Origin: Paenibacillus psychroresistens
GTDB lineage: Bacteria; Bacillota; Bacilli; Paenibacillales; NBRC-103111
Direction of reading: 5' to 3'
DNA length: 64,000 nt
Assembly (NCBI RefSeq): GCF_009728935.1
Contig: NZ_CP034235.1
Coordinates: 1,774,001 to 1,838,000, forward strand
The notes beneath the pieces were generated by a model. It was given only the letters and a program-made list of their open reading frames with translations, did no database searches and was not told where the DNA came from. Shown piece by piece: positions 27,226 through 36,779 of the stretch (within the stretch, counting starts at the first letter, position 1; each line of letters opens with the position of its first letter). Made by a program: the position numbers and the translations under genes.

Positions 27226-27930
27226 ATGACCGGAAATTCGTTTTATTTTCGCAAGATTCATTCTTTGCTTGGTGTTATTCCAGTTGGTTTCTTTCTAATT
27301 GAGCACCTTCTTACTAACTATTCAGCTTTCCAAGGCGGAAAAGAAGGATTTAATGATTCCATTGATTTCCTTAATGGATTGCCGCTTGTATTGCTATTAG
27401 AAATAGTAGGTGTATGGCTGCCGCTTCTTTACCATGGTGTGTATGGTTTATATATTGCCTACACCGCTCGCAATAATGTGAGCCAATACGGATATTTCCG
27501 CAACATTATGTTTATGATGCAACGTACCACTGGGGTTATCACCCTTATCTTCGTAGCTTGGCACTTTTTTGGTACACGCGTGCAAGTGGCCGTTGGAAAT
27601 GTGGAGCACTCCGAATTAGGGGGGACCATGCATGATATCCTCACTAACCCGTATTATTTTGCCTTTTATGTAGTTGGGGTTGTCGCAGCTACCTTTCATT
27701 TTAGCAATGGGATGTGGTCGTTCTTGGTTAGCTGGGGAATTACAGTTGGACCTAGAGCACAACGAATCTCGACTTTTGTATGGATAGGCGTTTTCTTGCT
27801 TATGACAACTATGTTTATTCTTACATTGACGGCTTTTGTAGATCCTGAATTCGCAAGCTTGTCTTCCATTACACCTAGTAACGCTTACGATGTTGGCTTG
27901 CTAGAGCAAGTCCTTAGGAGTGTGAACTAA
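27226..27930 (+). CDS. sdhC: Succinate dehydrogenase cytochrome b558 subunit
   Basis: About 234 residues, five membrane helices and two b-type hemes; anchors SdhAB and passes electrons to menaquinone. Family features are the FYFRKIHSLLGVIPVGFFLIEHL opening (an H is a heme ligand), the HGVYGLYIAY and FVAWHFFGTRV helices and FHFSNGMWSF near the end. A GTG at 27181 is in frame, but ATG 27226 follows AAAGGGGG by 11 nt and gives the standard start. First gene of sdhCAB. Confidence 0.93.
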   Translation: MTGNSFYFRKIHSLLGVIPVGFFLIEHLLTNYSAFQGGKEGFNDSIDFLNGLPLVLLLEIVGVWLPLLYHGVYGLYIAYTARNNVSQYGYFRNIMFMMQRTTGVITLIFVAWHFFGTRVQVAVGNVEHSELGGTMHDILTNPYYFAFYVVGVVAATFHFSNGMWSFLVSWGITVGPRAQRISTFVWIGVFLLMTTMFILTLTAFVDPEFASLSSITPSNAYDVGLLEQVLRSVN

Positions 27931-27932
27931 TC

Positions 27933-29693
27933 ATGGCAAATTCAAAAGTAATCGTAGTTGGTGGTGGCTTAGCTGGACTAATGGCTGTAATTAAAGCCGC
28001 TGAAGCTGGTGTAGCCGTAGACTTATTCTCATTGGTACCGGTTAAACGTTCCCACTCCGTATGTGCGCAAGGCGGGATTAATGGAGCTGTGAATACTAAG
28101 GGTGAAGGCGATTCTCCTTGGGAGCATTTTGACGATACCGTATATGGCGGAGATTTCCTTGGAAATCAGCCTCCAATTAAAGCCATGTGTGAAGCAGCAC
28201 CTGGGATCATTCATTTAATGGACCGTATGGGCGTTATGTTCAGTCGGACTTCCGAGGGCTTGCTTGATTTCCGGCGTTTTGGCGGTACCCAATATCATCG
28301 TACGGCTTTTGCTGGCGCTACTACAGGTCAACAATTACTATATGCTCTAGACGAGCAAGTTCGTCGTTGGGAAACAGCTGGATTAGTTACCAAGTACGAG
28401 CATTGGGAATTTACTTCGGCGATAATTGATGATGAAGGCATTTGTCGGGGAATTACGGCACAGGACTTGCGCAGTATGGAAATGCATACGTTTGTTGGCG
28501 ATGCAGTCATTCTAGCTACAGGTGGTCCTGGGATTATTTTTGGTAAAACGACTAACTCTGTTATTAATACTGGAACAGCAGCTAGTGCTGTTTATCAACA
28601 AGGTGTACATTATGCTAATGGTGAATTTATTCAGATCCATCCAACTGCAATACCAGGGGACGACAAGCTGCGTTTAATGTCAGAATCTGCGCGTGGTGAA
28701 GGCGGACGAATTTGGACCTATAAAGATGGCAAGCCTTGGTACTTCCTTGAGGAAAAATATCCAGCTTACGGAAATCTGGTGCCGCGTGATATCGCGACTC
28801 GTGAGATTTTCAATGTTTGTGTCGAAGAAAAGCTTGGCGTGAATGGCGAGAACATGGTCTACTTGGATTTATCTCATAAGGATCCGAAGGAGCTTGATGT
28901 TAAGCTTGGCGGCATCATTGAAATTTATGAGAAGTTCATGGGTGATGATCCTCGTAAAATTCCGATGAAGATTTTCCCGGCGGTACATTATTCAATGGGC
29001 GGTTTATGGGTCGATTACAACCAAATGACTAACGTTCCTGGCTTATTTGCAGCCGGCGAATGCGATTATCAATATCATGGTGCGAACCGTTTAGGTGCTA
29101 ACTCATTGCTTTCTTCGATTTTTGGTGGAATGGTTGCCGGGCCTAAAGCGATTGAATATATTAAAGGACTTAAAAAACATGCTGCAGACGTTGCGCCTGA
29201 GATTTTTGAGCGTGAGAATAAGAAGCAGACGGATAAGTACGAAGGCTTGTTGAAGATGGACGGTACAGAGAATGCTTACGTAATTCACAAAGAGCTTGGC
29301 GAGTGGATGACTAACAACATGACCGTGGTGCGCCATAATAAAAAGCTGCAAGAAACCGATGATAAAATTCAAGAGCTGCTAGCTCGTTATAAGAATATCA
29401 ATATGACGGATACCGCTCGTTGGAATAACCAAGGTGTTGCGTTCACTCGTCAGCTTCATAACATGCTTGAGCTAGCTCGAGCGATGACAATTGGCGCTTT
29501 ACAGCGTGATGAAAGCCGCGGCGCGCATTACAAGCCAGAGTTTCCTGAGCGCGATGATGATCGTTTTATGAAAACTACGCTTGCTAAGTATACGCCTGAG
29601 AAACCAGTGATCACATATGAGGAAATCGATGTTTCCTTGATCAAGCCGCGTAAGCGTGATTACTCCACCGATAAGAAAAAAGGAGGTGCATGA
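27933..29693 (+). CDS. sdhA: Succinate dehydrogenase flavoprotein subunit
   Basis: 586 residues, catalytic subunit oxidising succinate to fumarate. The FAD-binding GGGLAGLMAVIKAAEAG is at the N-terminus; the flavinylation His lies in SHSVCAQGGINGAVN. Substrate-site segments are HPTAIPG, SESARGEGGRIW, the HYSMGGLWVDY loop and GECDYQYHGANRLGANSLLS. It starts 2 nt after sdhC. The stop lies inside the sdhB RBS region. Confidence 0.97.
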   Translation: MANSKVIVVGGGLAGLMAVIKAAEAGVAVDLFSLVPVKRSHSVCAQGGINGAVNTKGEGDSPWEHFDDTVYGGDFLGNQPPIKAMCEAAPGIIHLMDRMGVMFSRTSEGLLDFRRFGGTQYHRTAFAGATTGQQLLYALDEQVRRWETAGLVTKYEHWEFTSAIIDDEGICRGITAQDLRSMEMHTFVGDAVILATGGPGIIFGKTTNSVINTGTAASAVYQQGVHYANGEFIQIHPTAIPGDDKLRLMSESARGEGGRIWTYKDGKPWYFLEEKYPAYGNLVPRDIATREIFNVCVEEKLGVNGENMVYLDLSHKDPKELDVKLGGIIEIYEKFMGDDPRKIPMKIFPAVHYSMGGLWVDYNQMTNVPGLFAAGECDYQYHGANRLGANSLLSSIFGGMVAGPKAIEYIKGLKKHAADVAPEIFERENKKQTDKYEGLLKMDGTENAYVIHKELGEWMTNNMTVVRHNKKLQETDDKIQELLARYKNINMTDTARWNNQGVAFTRQLHNMLELARAMTIGALQRDESRGAHYKPEFPERDDDRFMKTTLAKYTPEKPVITYEEIDVSLIKPRKRDYSTDKKKGGA

Positions 29694-29695
29694 TC

Positions 29696-30460
29696 ATGGC
29701 TGAGACTACAACAGCGAGCAAAACAGTTAAGCTGATCGTTACTCGTCAGGACGACCAGACTTCAAAATCGTATACGGAGGAATTTGAAATTCCTTACCGC
29801 GCGAATATGAACGTGATTAGTGCTTTTATGGAGATTCAACGTAACCCGAAGAATTCCAAGGGTGAGAAAACGACTCCGGTATGTTGGGAATCCAACTGTC
29901 TAGAGGAAGTTTGCGGAGCATGCTCCATGGTGATTAACGGCAAGCCGCGTCAAGCTTGTACTGCGCTTGTGGATAAGCTAGAGCAGCCGATACGGATCGC
30001 GCCGATGTCTACATTCCCGATCGTTCGTGATTTAGTTATCGACCGTGGACGGATGTTCACTGCTTTGAAAAAAGTTAAAGCATGGATTCCAATTGACGGT
30101 ACGTATGATCTTGGTCCAGGACCACGTTTGGCTGAATCCAAGCGCCAATGGGCGTATGAGCTTTCCAAATGTATGACCTGCGGTGTTTGCTTAGAGGCTT
30201 GCCCGAATGTGAATGACAAGACGAGCTTTATTGGTCCTGCAGCGATCTCGCAGGTTCGCTTGTTCAATGTCCATCCTACCGGTGAAATGAACAAGGAAGA
30301 GCGTTTGGACGCGCTTATGGAAGAAGGCGGCATTGAGGGCTGTGGTAATTCACAGAACTGTGTACGTTCTTGCCCGAAGGGAATTCCGTTAACGACTTCA
30401 ATCGCAGCAATGAATGCTGATACAACCAAGCATATGTTTAAAAAGTGGTTGGGGTTGTAG
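29696..30460 (+). CDS. sdhB: Succinate dehydrogenase iron-sulfur subunit
   Basis: About 254 residues with three iron-sulfur sites: a ferredoxin-type [2Fe-2S] site (CWESNCLEEVCGACSMVING then C), and two C-terminal cluster sites built from CMTCGVCLEACP and CGNSQNCVRSCPKG. It carries electrons from FAD to SdhC. ATG 29690 overlaps the sdhA stop, but ATG 29696 has AAAGGAGGTG 7 nt upstream and is preferred. Confidence 0.95.
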   Translation: MAETTTASKTVKLIVTRQDDQTSKSYTEEFEIPYRANMNVISAFMEIQRNPKNSKGEKTTPVCWESNCLEEVCGACSMVINGKPRQACTALVDKLEQPIRIAPMSTFPIVRDLVIDRGRMFTALKKVKAWIPIDGTYDLGPGPRLAESKRQWAYELSKCMTCGVCLEACPNVNDKTSFIGPAAISQVRLFNVHPTGEMNKEERLDALMEEGGIEGCGNSQNCVRSCPKGIPLTTSIAAMNADTTKHMFKKWLGL

Positions 30461-30483
30461 TAATCATTTCGAATGGAATATAT

Positions 30484-30521
30484 AAAGACTGTCGAGCAAT
30501 ATTCGACAGTCTTTTCTTTTT
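30484..30521 (+). terminator. Terminator of sdhCAB
   Basis: A stem AAAGACTGTCGA/TCGACAGTCTTT with a 7-nt loop, then a T-rich tail. Confidence 0.9.
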
Positions 30522-30585
30522 GTAGTATTGTAAGTGGGGAAAAGTTAAAATATACCTATTGATGTAACCATAAGGAGCTGCTGGA

Positions 30586-31818
30586 GTGCGAGGAATTCGG
30601 TTTGTTATTTGTTTGATTATGATTTTAAGTGCAGTCTTATTACCCAATTATGTAGAAAAAGTAGATGCCAAAGCAGCAGGGACCAAGGTGCTTCATACTT
30701 TTGAAATACCTAAAGATATTAGTTGGCAAATGTACGTAGTTAATAAAGAGAAAAACCTCGTATTGTTTAATGGTGATGATTACATAAGCTACGATTCATC
30801 TACTTTTCGTGAAGTAAGCCGATTGAAAAACACTTTTGATAGCTGTGAAGTATCCTATGATAAAATGCTGTTGTTATGTTACAGACCTACGGAGGATCGG
30901 ACAATTATCAAGAATCCTGCTATTTATAGCTTGCCGAATTATAAGCTAATTGTGGATTTTACGGAGATTGTTTCCCCTTTTGTTTATCAGGATGAGCCAC
31001 ATTGGATATTCGATGAGAATGGCAAGGACATTTATCAATATCATATAGCGAATAAGGGGAATAAAAAAGTCGAATTTACCATCGTCCATTTAGATTTAGC
31101 ATTAGGTAAAGCTACTACGCTTGTAAAAGAGCAGCCTGAATATTTGATCGGACCAGATAGAGGCGCTGAATTATATGATGATGATCGTTATGTGCATCGT
31201 TCAACAATAAATCATGCAATTCCGATTGTTTTTAACTTTGGGTATCATAACAGCAACGTGATCTTACTTAACCCTAAGGATGGGAAAATAGTCAAAGTGA
31301 TTTCAGGTACCTATGTGACGTATTATGATCCAATTAAAGCAAAAAAAATGGTCGTAAGCAGTGGTAATAAGAATAGCTCTGATGGAATATCTAATGTATT
31401 GTCAACAACGGATTATAAGCTATTATATACGATTAGTGATCCAGATTACGGTGGTCCTTTTATATTTGATGAAATAACGAATGAGGATAAATCGATGCTT
31501 ATTCTATCCCTTTTCAAGAATAGCAAAGCAGCCATACGTAGTTATTCTATTGCAGACGGAAAACCAATTGGCAAGATTGTCTTATCCAGTAAAGCTTGGA
31601 TAAAACCCATTAAGGGTAACTATATTTATATTAGTGATAATCTTATGCTCGACAATCCGCAGCGGAACAAATGGATAGTCAATATGCGAACCTCCAAGAC
31701 GGTTTATATATTTCCGAAGAATACTCAAATCCATCCAGAGTTTGGATACGGATCAAATATTATAATAATGAGTAGTGGAAAACTGCAGGTTGTTGATTAT
31801 TCAGCCTTTTTAAAATGA
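30586..31818 (+). CDS. Secreted protein of unknown function, beta-propeller-like
   Basis: 410 residues. The N-terminal 30 residues are a signal peptide (basic MRGIR, hydrophobic core, then KVDAKA for cleavage). The mature part is rich in short beta-strand patterns separated by D/N-rich turns (NLVLFNGDDYISYDSSTF, HNSNVILLNPKDGKIVKVIS, DNPQRNKWIVNMRTSKTVYIF), with spacing resembling propeller blades. No catalytic motif was recognised. The start is GTG after AAGGAG. It is monocistronic between two terminators. Confidence 0.6.
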   Translation: MRGIRFVICLIMILSAVLLPNYVEKVDAKAAGTKVLHTFEIPKDISWQMYVVNKEKNLVLFNGDDYISYDSSTFREVSRLKNTFDSCEVSYDKMLLLCYRPTEDRTIIKNPAIYSLPNYKLIVDFTEIVSPFVYQDEPHWIFDENGKDIYQYHIANKGNKKVEFTIVHLDLALGKATTLVKEQPEYLIGPDRGAELYDDDRYVHRSTINHAIPIVFNFGYHNSNVILLNPKDGKIVKVISGTYVTYYDPIKAKKMVVSSGNKNSSDGISNVLSTTDYKLLYTISDPDYGGPFIFDEITNEDKSMLILSLFKNSKAAIRSYSIADGKPIGKIVLSSKAWIKPIKGNYIYISDNLMLDNPQRNKWIVNMRTSKTVYIFPKNTQIHPEFGYGSNIIIMSSGKLQVVDYSAFLK

Positions 31819-31832
31819 AAACCAAAGCAAAG

Positions 31833-31865
31833 CAAAAGCCCCTTTAATTTAGGGGCTTTGTTATT
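31833..31865. terminator. Terminator overlapping the end of the CDF gene
   Basis: The stem CAAAGCCCCT/AGGGGCTTTG (with a bulge) serves the plus-strand secreted-protein gene. Its right arm encodes the last codons of the convergent CDF gene, whose stop lies in the loop. Confidence 0.8.
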
Positions 31866-32824
31866 TCGTTATGATGAAGCTCCTCTTGATGGAGTAAAAA
31901 TTGTTTCCCATACTCTCCGTGATTATGAATATGTGCTTCTTCCATTTGAATGGTGGAATGAGTGATGCCGTATTTCTCTTTTAATGTTTCATTGATAGCA
32001 AGAATAATACAGAACGGTTGAATACTATTATTAATAAAAACATGTGCAGTCAGAGAATAATGATCGGTGGAGATAGCCCAAAGATGCATTTCGTGAACGT
32101 CTTCGACGCCTTCAACCTTGGCAATATTTGCACGCATTTCGTCCAAATTAAACTTTTCTGGAACGGATTCCATAAGGACGAGGAAGGCCTCACGAATAAT
32201 TTTAGTCCCACCATAGAAAATAATACCGCCAATGACCATACTTATGATCGGATCAGCCCTTAAATAATCGGTATAATAGATAATGATTGCCGAGATGATA
32301 ACACCTACTGAGCTAAGCAAATCACCGAAAAAATGCCAGAGCGCGCTTTGCACATTTAAATTGTCTTCTTCTTTCATGCTGCGGCTGAGTACAATGGTTA
32401 ACGTCAGATTAACAACAAATCCGATGCTGGCAATGGTGAGCATTAGACCCATTTTAACAGGTTCAGGATGAATAATTCGGTTAATTCCTTCTATAAAGAT
32501 CCCGATAGCAATAACGGCTAATGCAAGCCCATTTAGAAAAGAAGCAATAATCTCGAAGCGGAGATAACCAAAGGTAAACCTGGCATTAGGCGCTCTTGTG
32601 GCCAAATAAATCGCAAACATGCTAAGTCCCAATGCTAATACATCGGAGATCATATGGGCTGAATCAGAGAGCAGCGCGAGAGAACCGGATAACAAACCGC
32701 CGATAATTTCAACAACTGTAAAAAAGGCTGTGAGTATAAGTGTAATCCATAGTGTATGACGTGATTTGGATTGTTCCTTCACATGGTTGAGATGGTGGAA
32801 ATCGTATGTATCTGCAGTTGTCAT
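31844..32824 (-). CDS. Cation diffusion facilitator (CzcD/ZitB-like)
   Basis: About 326 residues, six membrane spans, proton-coupled exporter of zinc or a similar divalent metal. The transport-site pairs H-x3-D are in DSAHMISD (span 2) and WHFFGD (span 5), as in zinc exporters. The C-terminal cytoplasmic ferredoxin-like domain (from about 215) has a metal-sensing His pattern (HEMHLWAISTDHYSLTAHVFI, HIHNHGEYG). ATG 32836 is in frame, but AAGGATGG sits 8 nt before ATG 32824. An AT-rich dyad upstream (32860-32871, TAATAATTATTA) could bind a metal repressor. Confidence 0.9.
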   Translation of the reverse strand: MTTADTYDFHHLNHVKEQSKSRHTLWITLILTAFFTVVEIIGGLLSGSLALLSDSAHMISDVLALGLSMFAIYLATRAPNARFTFGYLRFEIIASFLNGLALAVIAIGIFIEGINRIIHPEPVKMGLMLTIASIGFVVNLTLTIVLSRSMKEEDNLNVQSALWHFFGDLLSSVGVIISAIIIYYTDYLRADPIISMVIGGIIFYGGTKIIREAFLVLMESVPEKFNLDEMRANIAKVEGVEDVHEMHLWAISTDHYSLTAHVFINNSIQPFCIILAINETLKEKYGITHSTIQMEEAHIHNHGEYGKQFLLHQEELHHNEITKPLN

Positions 32825-33007
32825 TGTATTCGCCATCCTTATTTAGAATTATTATAATGTAATAATTATTATACTATGAGTTAGTAAATCAGGCAATGAT
32901 AAACTCCACCCAATATTTGTAATACAATTGAAATATAACTGTTACGGTCCTTTAACATAGTTAGGTTATTATAATAAACAAGACCCCCTTTTAAAATAAA
33001 CTTTTTG

Positions 33008-33041
33008 AAGACCAGCCCCCGACGGGCCGGTCTTCCTTTTT
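33008..33041 (+). terminator. Orphan intrinsic terminator
   Basis: The stem AAGACC-a-GCCC / GGGC-c-GGTCTT has a 5-nt loop followed by CCTTTTT. No plus-strand gene lies before it; the CDF gene points the other way. A TATAAT at 32970-32975 upstream could start a short RNA of about 55-60 nt ending here. A second weak stem before a T7 run lies at about 33062-33087. Confidence 0.55.
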
Positions 33042-33111
33042 GTTTGCAAGCTAATTATAGTGGCTCCAGAGCTGAGGGGCTTTTTTTGTACGTTCGGGGG
33101 AAAACGGTACG

Positions 33112-33141
33112 TTGACAAAGCGCTAAAGCCAGGAATAAGAT
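33112..33141 (+). promoter_or_regulatory. Candidate promoter of two-TM AraC regulator
   Basis: A perfect TTGACA, 18-nt spacer, TAAGAT. Two GTACGTT motifs (33088, 33107) lie directly before the -35, and a cre-like TGAGAGCGCTTACT is at 33194-33207. Confidence 0.45.
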
Positions 33142-33230
33142 GATTAGTTATATGGGCAGCTCTTAATAATGCTAAAATGATAGTTTGAAGATCTGAGAGC
33201 GCTTACTATTCAAAGGGGAGTGGCAAAGAT

Positions 33231-35522
33231 ATGAAAGGGGCAACCTTCACACCGGTATTCAGAAAATTCATAATTTCCTATCTGATCGTGCTGCTGCTGC
33301 CAAATATATCAGGTTATTTTACTTATAGGGCAGCCATTGATGCAGCATTATCTAGCTCAATAGAGAATAGCAGAATACTGCTTAATCAAAGTAAAGAGAT
33401 TCTTGAAACCAGATTGAAGGAGGTAGAGACTTTTACGAAGCAGCTTGCGATTAATCAGGATCTAACTAAGCTGGTGAGCGAGAAGATGACTGGAGATACA
33501 TACAATGTTTATGGACTATGGAAAATGTCACGGGATATTTCGAATTACAATCGGACTAATGATTTTCTGCAAAATTTCTATATTTATTTAAAAAACTACA
33601 ATGTTGTTATTACACCTGAATCTGTATTCTTTCGACCAGAGCATTTTTATGTAGGTAACCATTATGAGGATCTCTCTTTCACGCAATGGGAGGAGTCCAT
33701 ACTGAAAAGCACTCATGAGTTTGTAAGCTTCCCGCTGCAAGCGTATACCCGGGGAAATGTGCAAACTTCTGTAATTACATTTGTCCAATCGTTGCCATTA
33801 AACAGCTTCAACAACCCTAAAGCGACTGTAGTTGTAACGATTGATGAGCAGAAAATCCGGCATTTGCTGGAAAGTATGTCAAGCCACAATGGCGGCTGGG
33901 CCTTTATTACGAATCCTAACGGAAGTACGATGGTTTCTCAGGGGATTGAGCAATCCGAGATTAAGAAGCTATTCCATGTGCCATCGGGACAAGCAGGAGA
34001 TCAGGAGCGAATCGAGAACGGAATGCTGCTGATTTCAATCAAGTCTGGTACGACAGGCTGGTTGTATACGGCAGGCATACCCGAGAAGAGCATTAAGGAA
34101 AAGGCAGACCAAATTAAATATGCAACATGGATTTTTACTGCTGTGACCTTGATTGTGGGGCTCTTGATTATTGTGCTGTTAGCCTATAGAAACAGTGCAC
34201 CGATCACTCAGTTGATTAGCGTTTTTAAGGAATTGTCAGGTTTGGAGCCACTGAGCTCCAAGAATGAATATGTTTTTCTGGCAGGCAATATCTCCAAATT
34301 GATTACTAATAATAAGCAGTTGGAAGCAGAATTGGACAAACAACTCCCATTGTTAAGAGATGCTTTTATCAAAAGGCTTCTTGCTGGTGAGTTTCTCTCG
34401 CTTCAGGAGATTGAAGCGGTGTCCTTGCAAACCGGTATTAAGCTTAATGCGGAGAACGGTTATGTAGGTCTTATCAAAATAAACGGTTACAGTAGAATGG
34501 ATAGTGAAGAAATTATCCATGAATTGAGCTTGGCTCGTCTGGCTATTAAACCATTACTAAGTGAAACAGAATTGAAGCTTTTATTAACAGACTGGGGCTC
34601 CGATAAAATTGCTTTCCTATATTTGCTAGGAGAAGGTGAAGTTATCGGGGAGAACAGCAGGTTTGAGCAGCAGCTGTTACAGCTTACAGAGAGCGCTTAT
34701 AGTCAGTATAGAATGACGATTAGCATTGCAATAGGCGGCTCATACCAAACTTTAAGGGATATCAGCAAATCCTTTGATGAGGCGCAGCAGGCGATGGATG
34801 CCGTTTATACCGGTGAGAAGCGAATATCCTGGTACAAAGAGACGGTAAGCGAGTCGGCTATGTACTATTATCCAATTGATACGCAGCAGCGGCTTCTGAA
34901 TACTTTAAAGGCTGGAGAAATAGATGAAGGCTTACGTATTTTGGACCAAGTATTCTCACGAAATTTTAGCGGCCGAGAGCTTTCTTATGAAATGAAGCAG
35001 CAGTTTATCAGTGAGCTTAAAGGGACGTTGCTTAAGCTGCTGGACCAAAAACCGTTTCAGGATGAGAAATTCTCCGAAACAGTTAAGCATCAAATTGCAC
35101 AAGTCCAGCCAATGGATGACGTTGATCAGCTAAGAGTCAGCTTTGTGTTGATTATGAAAGAGATTTGTAATGTCATCGCCAAGAAAAAAAACGATTATAA
35201 TAACGAAACCATCTATGCGATTAAGCTGCATGTCGAGAATGAATACACCAATTCCGATCTATCCATTTATCAAATCGTTGAATCTGTTAAGCGGCCAGAG
35301 AAATTCATCTCTCATTTATTCAAGGAACAGACAGGAGAGAACTTATCCGATTACCTGGAACGTGTACGAATTGATAAAGCAACCGTGTTGTTAATGGAAA
35401 ATCAGCGGACGATCGATGAGATTGCTGTAATGGTTGGATACAATAGCGGACATTCCTTCCGGCGTGCGTTCAAGCGGGTGAAGGGAGTCTCGCCGACTGT
35501 CTTCCGACAAACATCAGATTAA
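33231..35522 (+). CDS. AraC-family regulator with extracytoplasmic sensor (two TM)
   Basis: 763 residues, a membrane-bound one-component regulator common in Paenibacillus beside LplABC-type sugar transporters. TM1 is at about 12-32, an extracytoplasmic Cache-like sensor at 33-295 and TM2 at 297-320. A cytoplasmic linker follows and the AraC DNA-binding domain occupies the last 100 residues (ENLSDYLERVRIDKATVLL, IDEIAVMVGYNSGHSFRRAFKRVKGVSP). ATG with AAAGGGGAG upstream. The transporter operon it should control lies directly downstream but is broken, so this gene may be on its way to decay or act elsewhere. Confidence 0.92.
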   Translation: MKGATFTPVFRKFIISYLIVLLLPNISGYFTYRAAIDAALSSSIENSRILLNQSKEILETRLKEVETFTKQLAINQDLTKLVSEKMTGDTYNVYGLWKMSRDISNYNRTNDFLQNFYIYLKNYNVVITPESVFFRPEHFYVGNHYEDLSFTQWEESILKSTHEFVSFPLQAYTRGNVQTSVITFVQSLPLNSFNNPKATVVVTIDEQKIRHLLESMSSHNGGWAFITNPNGSTMVSQGIEQSEIKKLFHVPSGQAGDQERIENGMLLISIKSGTTGWLYTAGIPEKSIKEKADQIKYATWIFTAVTLIVGLLIIVLLAYRNSAPITQLISVFKELSGLEPLSSKNEYVFLAGNISKLITNNKQLEAELDKQLPLLRDAFIKRLLAGEFLSLQEIEAVSLQTGIKLNAENGYVGLIKINGYSRMDSEEIIHELSLARLAIKPLLSETELKLLLTDWGSDKIAFLYLLGEGEVIGENSRFEQQLLQLTESAYSQYRMTISIAIGGSYQTLRDISKSFDEAQQAMDAVYTGEKRISWYKETVSESAMYYYPIDTQQRLLNTLKAGEIDEGLRILDQVFSRNFSGRELSYEMKQQFISELKGTLLKLLDQKPFQDEKFSETVKHQIAQVQPMDDVDQLRVSFVLIMKEICNVIAKKKNDYNNETIYAIKLHVENEYTNSDLSIYQIVESVKRPEKFISHLFKEQTGENLSDYLERVRIDKATVLLMENQRTIDEIAVMVGYNSGHSFRRAFKRVKGVSPTVFRQTSD

Positions 35523-35527
35523 ATGCG

Positions 35528-35556
35528 GGACCTATCTACGGATGGGTCTTTTTTTT
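35528..35556 (+). terminator. Terminator after AraC regulator
   Basis: GGACCTATC / GGATGGGTC stem (one G-T pair), 3-nt loop, then eight T. Confidence 0.8.
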
Positions 35557-35585
35557 GTGCTTAGTTGGCGTGGTTGCTCGGAAAT

Positions 35586-35635
35586 TGTACGCGATTGGAA
35601 AAATGTACGTTTTCAAAAACGACCCAATATGTACG
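35586..35635. promoter_or_regulatory. Triple TGTACG operator-like cluster
   Basis: TGTACG at 35586, 35604 and 35630, starting 18 and 26 bp apart. Related GTACGTT copies precede the AraC gene at 33088 and 33107 (19 bp apart). The spacing suits direct-repeat sites of the neighbouring AraC-type regulator. Confidence 0.4.
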
Positions 35636-35693
35636 TAATGAACGGAAATTGAACCTTTACGAGGTAGGGGGATTGTCGGTAATATCGGAATTG

Positions 35694-35707
35694 AGAAAGC
35701 GCTAACA
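35694..35707. promoter_or_regulatory. cre-like catabolite control site
   Basis: AGAAAGCGCTAACA matches the TGNAANCGNNNNCA CcpA-site consensus except at the first base. It is just before the RBS of the lplB remnant. Confidence 0.4.
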
Positions 35708-35729
35708 TATTGCAAGGGGGGGAGTTCAT

Positions 35730-36776
35730 CTGGCGACAAGAGCAAGCAAAAGCTTTAAAAGACACTGGCAGCTTTATCTGCTGGCGGTTCCGCCTATTCT
35801 TTATTTCCTAATATTTAAGTACGTTCCAATGATTAACGCTGTGCTGGCATTCAAGGATTACAACGTAATTAAAGGGATCTGGGGCAGCCCGTGGGTGGGT
35901 ATGAAGTATTTTGATTTATTTTTCAATAATCCGGCTTTCCGTACATTGTTAAAAAACACCTTGTTCGTTTCTTTGTATCAGCTGGCGGTTGGCTTTCCGA
36001 TTCCGATTCTGCTTGCAATTGCACTAAATGAAGTGAGCAGCGGCAGGTTCAGAAAGTTTGTGCAGATGTTAACGTATGCGCCTTATTTTATCTCGACAGT
36101 TATCATGGTTTCCGTAATCGTACTTTTTCTTTCTCCGCGTCTTGGTATTGTTAACACGTCACTGGTTATTCTGCAGTCATCTACTTGGCGGCACTTGCTG
36201 GTGTGGATCCTTCACTCTATGAAGCAGCTAAAATGGACGGGGCCTCGCGTTTTCAGAAAATTATCAATGTTGATATTCCTGGGTTAATACCTGCCGCTGT
36301 TATCATTCTTATTCTTAGCGTGGGCAATATTATGGCAATTGGCTTTGAGAAGATCTATTTGCTGCAAAATCCGCGGGGACCGATTGTTCCTTACACTGAT
36401 CTATTTAATCTTATCTCTTGTTTCACTGGTGGTGCTGTATTCCCTGATTTATATCATTAGCTCTTCATTTAGCAGTCCCAGCGCTGTGACTTCCGGAGAA
36501 GTCTGGTTATGGCCGGTTGATTTATCCCTAAAGGGATATAAAGCGGTGTTTCAGAATGATGATGTAGTCAAAGGTTACGCCAATTCGTTGATCTATAAAA
36601 GTGCTGGAACGTTAATTAGTGTAGCACTCACCATCATGATCGCGTATCCTTTGTCGCGGAAAACGGTTTTTGGCCGCAGCATGGCAATGATCTTTATCAC
36701 ATTTACGTTATTATTTTCTGGAGGTTTAATTCCTAATTATCTGGTGGTGAAAGCAGTAGGACTGATCAATACACGC
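35730..36776 (+). pseudogene. Fused remnants of lplB and lplC sugar ABC permeases
   Basis: Three pieces in shifting frames. Piece 1 (35730 to about 36165), starting at a CTG behind an AAGGGGGGGAG box, is the N-terminal half of an LplB-type permease, ending in SPRLGIVNTS. Piece 2 (about 36168-36388, other frame) resumes at VIYLAALAGVDPSLYEAAKMDGASRF, the EAA loop, so about 50 residues are missing in between, and stops at FEKIYLLQNP. Piece 3 (about 36375-36776) is an LplC/YtcP permease lacking its start, from RGDRLFLTLIYLI to YLVVKAVGLINTR, where homology ends before its EAA loop. No piece can form a working permease. Intact partners have about 310 and 290 residues. Confidence 0.85.
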
Positions 36777-36779
36777 TTC

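Noticed and set aside
29950..30429. 159-codon minus-strand frame inside sdhB
   Set aside because: Shadow of sdhB, which has all its cysteine motifs.
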